Part shown: one piece after another, positions 63,239 through 64,000 of the stretch
Layout of the letters: each line of letters begins with the position of its first letter
How positions within the stretch are numbered: the first letter of the stretch is position 1
DNA from: Methylopila sp. M107
Lineage (GTDB): Bacteria > Pseudomonadota > Alphaproteobacteria > Rhizobiales > Methylopilaceae
NCBI RefSeq assembly: GCF_000384475.1
Contig: NZ_ARWB01000001.1
Coordinates: 124,001-188,000 of the forward strand
DNA: 64,000 bases
Direction: 5' to 3'
Notes under the pieces: model-generated
Seen by the model: only the letters and a program-made list of their open reading frames with translations
What the model was told of the DNA's origin: nothing
Databases searched by the model: none
Translations under genes and position numbers: made by a program

Positions 63239-64000
63239 ATGTCCTCCGCTGCCCGAGATTTCCGTTCGCCGACCCGCCGCACCGTGGGGCTCGGCGTCGC
63301 CGTCGCGCTTCTGGCCGGGGGCGGCGCGACCTACGCCTTCGCCCAGGCGGCCAAGAAGGCCTCGGAGGTGATCGGTTCTGAAAAACAGGCGTTCTCGGTC
63401 GAGACGGTGGCCGAGGGGCTGGAGCGCCCGTGGGGCCTCGCCTTCCTGCCGGACGGCCGCATGCTGGTGACCGAAAAAGCCGGCCGGCTGCGCATCGTGC
63501 TGCCGGACGGCAAGCTCTCGGCGCCGATCACAGGCCTGCCGAAGGTCGACGCCCGCGGGCAGGGCGGATTGCTCGACGTCGCGGTCGCGCCGGATTTTGC
63601 GGACACGAAGTATGTCTACTTCACCTTCGCGGAGGCCGGCGAAGGCGGGGTCAACGGCACCGCGCTCGCGCGCGGAAAGCTCGCGGGCAACGCGCCAAGG
63701 CTCGACGACGTCTCGGTGATCTGGCGCCAGACCCCGAAATATCAGTCGAACCACCATTTCGGCTCGCGCATCGTGTTCGCGCCGGACGGCATGATGTTCG
63801 TCACGACCGGCGAGCGCTCGGCCCCGCAGTTCCGCGTCAAGGCGCAGGATCTGAGCGAGACGCTCGGCAAGGTGGTGCGCCTCACCCGCGACGGGGCGGC
63901 GGCGGCCGGCAACCCGTTCGAGGCCAAGGACGGCGCGCGGCCGGAGATCTGGTCCTACGGCCACCGCAACATTCAAGGAGCCGCGATCAACCCGGCGGAC
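63239..64000 (+). CDS. PQQ-dependent sugar dehydrogenase, 5' part
   Basis: The first 254 residues of an exported soluble PQQ-type dehydrogenase (Asd/GdhB-like beta-propeller); the gene runs off the right edge. The N-terminal helix (RTVGLGVAVALLAGGGATYAFAQA) is a signal peptide or anchor. The propeller starts at ETVAEGLERPWGLAFLPDGRMLVTEKAGRLRI, with GQGGLLDVAVAPDFAD, the catalytic-type NHHFGSRIVFAPDGMMFVTTGER and GRNIQG-like YGHRNIQG. It oxidises aldoses in the periplasm with PQQ, which suits a methylotroph that makes PQQ. Confidence 0.85.
   Translation, partial: MSSAARDFRSPTRRTVGLGVAVALLAGGGATYAFAQAAKKASEVIGSEKQAFSVETVAEGLERPWGLAFLPDGRMLVTEKAGRLRIVLPDGKLSAPITGLPKVDARGQGGLLDVAVAPDFADTKYVYFTFAEAGEGGVNGTALARGKLAGNAPRLDDVSVIWRQTPKYQSNHHFGSRIVFAPDGMMFVTTGERSAPQFRVKAQDLSETLGKVVRLTRDGAAAAGNPFEAKDGARPEIWSYGHRNIQGAAINPAD

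Overview
The window looks like a chromosomal segment of a GC-rich alphaproteobacterium of the order Hyphomicrobiales (Rhizobiales), probably a methylotroph. The alphaproteobacterial signature comes from TrcR (DUF1013), RcdA (DUF1465), DUF1192, a TipF-like EAL protein, CtrA-type TTAA-N7-TTAA boxes, HisZ-dependent short HisG and a CIRCE-controlled groESL. The methylotroph signature comes from a canonical formaldehyde-activating enzyme (fae, 53.4 kb), a divergent Fae paralogue (40.3 kb), an amicyanin-like blue copper protein (44.5 kb) and the start of a PQQ-dependent sugar dehydrogenase at the right edge. The genus is an inference; no rRNA is present.

Layout. 0-9.4 kb: the 3' end of a propionyl-CoA synthetase-like gene, cell-cycle genes (trcR, DUF1192, rcdA), rpmE, an MsbA-like ABC exporter, a lone receiver protein, an L,D-transpeptidase, GNAT/MarR genes and an unassigned alpha/beta-hydrolase-like protein. 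9.4-11.7 kb: CIRCE-groES-groEL followed by a duplicated groEL tail. 11.7-20.9 kb: an AraC/NTF2 pair divergent from a metallo-hydrolase, pstS and a Na/Pi cotransporter, TauE and a LysR regulator around a transposon-like repeat, and a slipin. 20.9-21.7 kb: a gene-free stretch with two abutting tRNA-like sequences. 21.7-28.5 kb: an exported protein, a dienelactone hydrolase, a candidate sRNA, and hisG-hisZ separated from hisS by a repeat island. 28.7-33 kb: TadE/TadG-like pilus genes and a three-domain peptidoglycan hydrolase. 33-41.3 kb: an FAD oxidoreductase, a Kef-type antiporter, a sigma-54 activator, a TipF-like protein, a HAD phosphatase and the Fae paralogue. 41.3-43 kb: an accessory subtilase locus. 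43-54.3 kb: purD, the amicyanin-like gene, xseA, a frameshifted patatin gene, parDE, small stress-type membrane proteins, tadA, rluB-like, rsmD, DUF411 and fae. 54.5-62.7 kb: two flagellins, flgL, flgK and flgE. 63.2 kb to the end: a partial PQQ sugar dehydrogenase.

Most of this is housekeeping sequence. The unusual content lies between the genes. There are at least two families of structured intergenic repeats: MITE-like elements with terminal or nested inverted repeats (18.7, 26.1, 26.3, 57.8 and 63.0 kb), and BIME-like paired dyads with CTTGA/TCAAG loops (15.6, 17.7, 26.9 and 54.0 kb). There is also a 34-bp perfect palindrome at 40.9 kb and a duplicated groEL 3' end. The best candidates for something undescribed are the subtilase locus, with its prodomain out of frame upstream and a free-standing prodomain-like protein downstream; the amidase + LytM-like + transglycosylase fusion; and the tandem tRNA-like pair. 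All calls come from reading the sequence; no database search was run.
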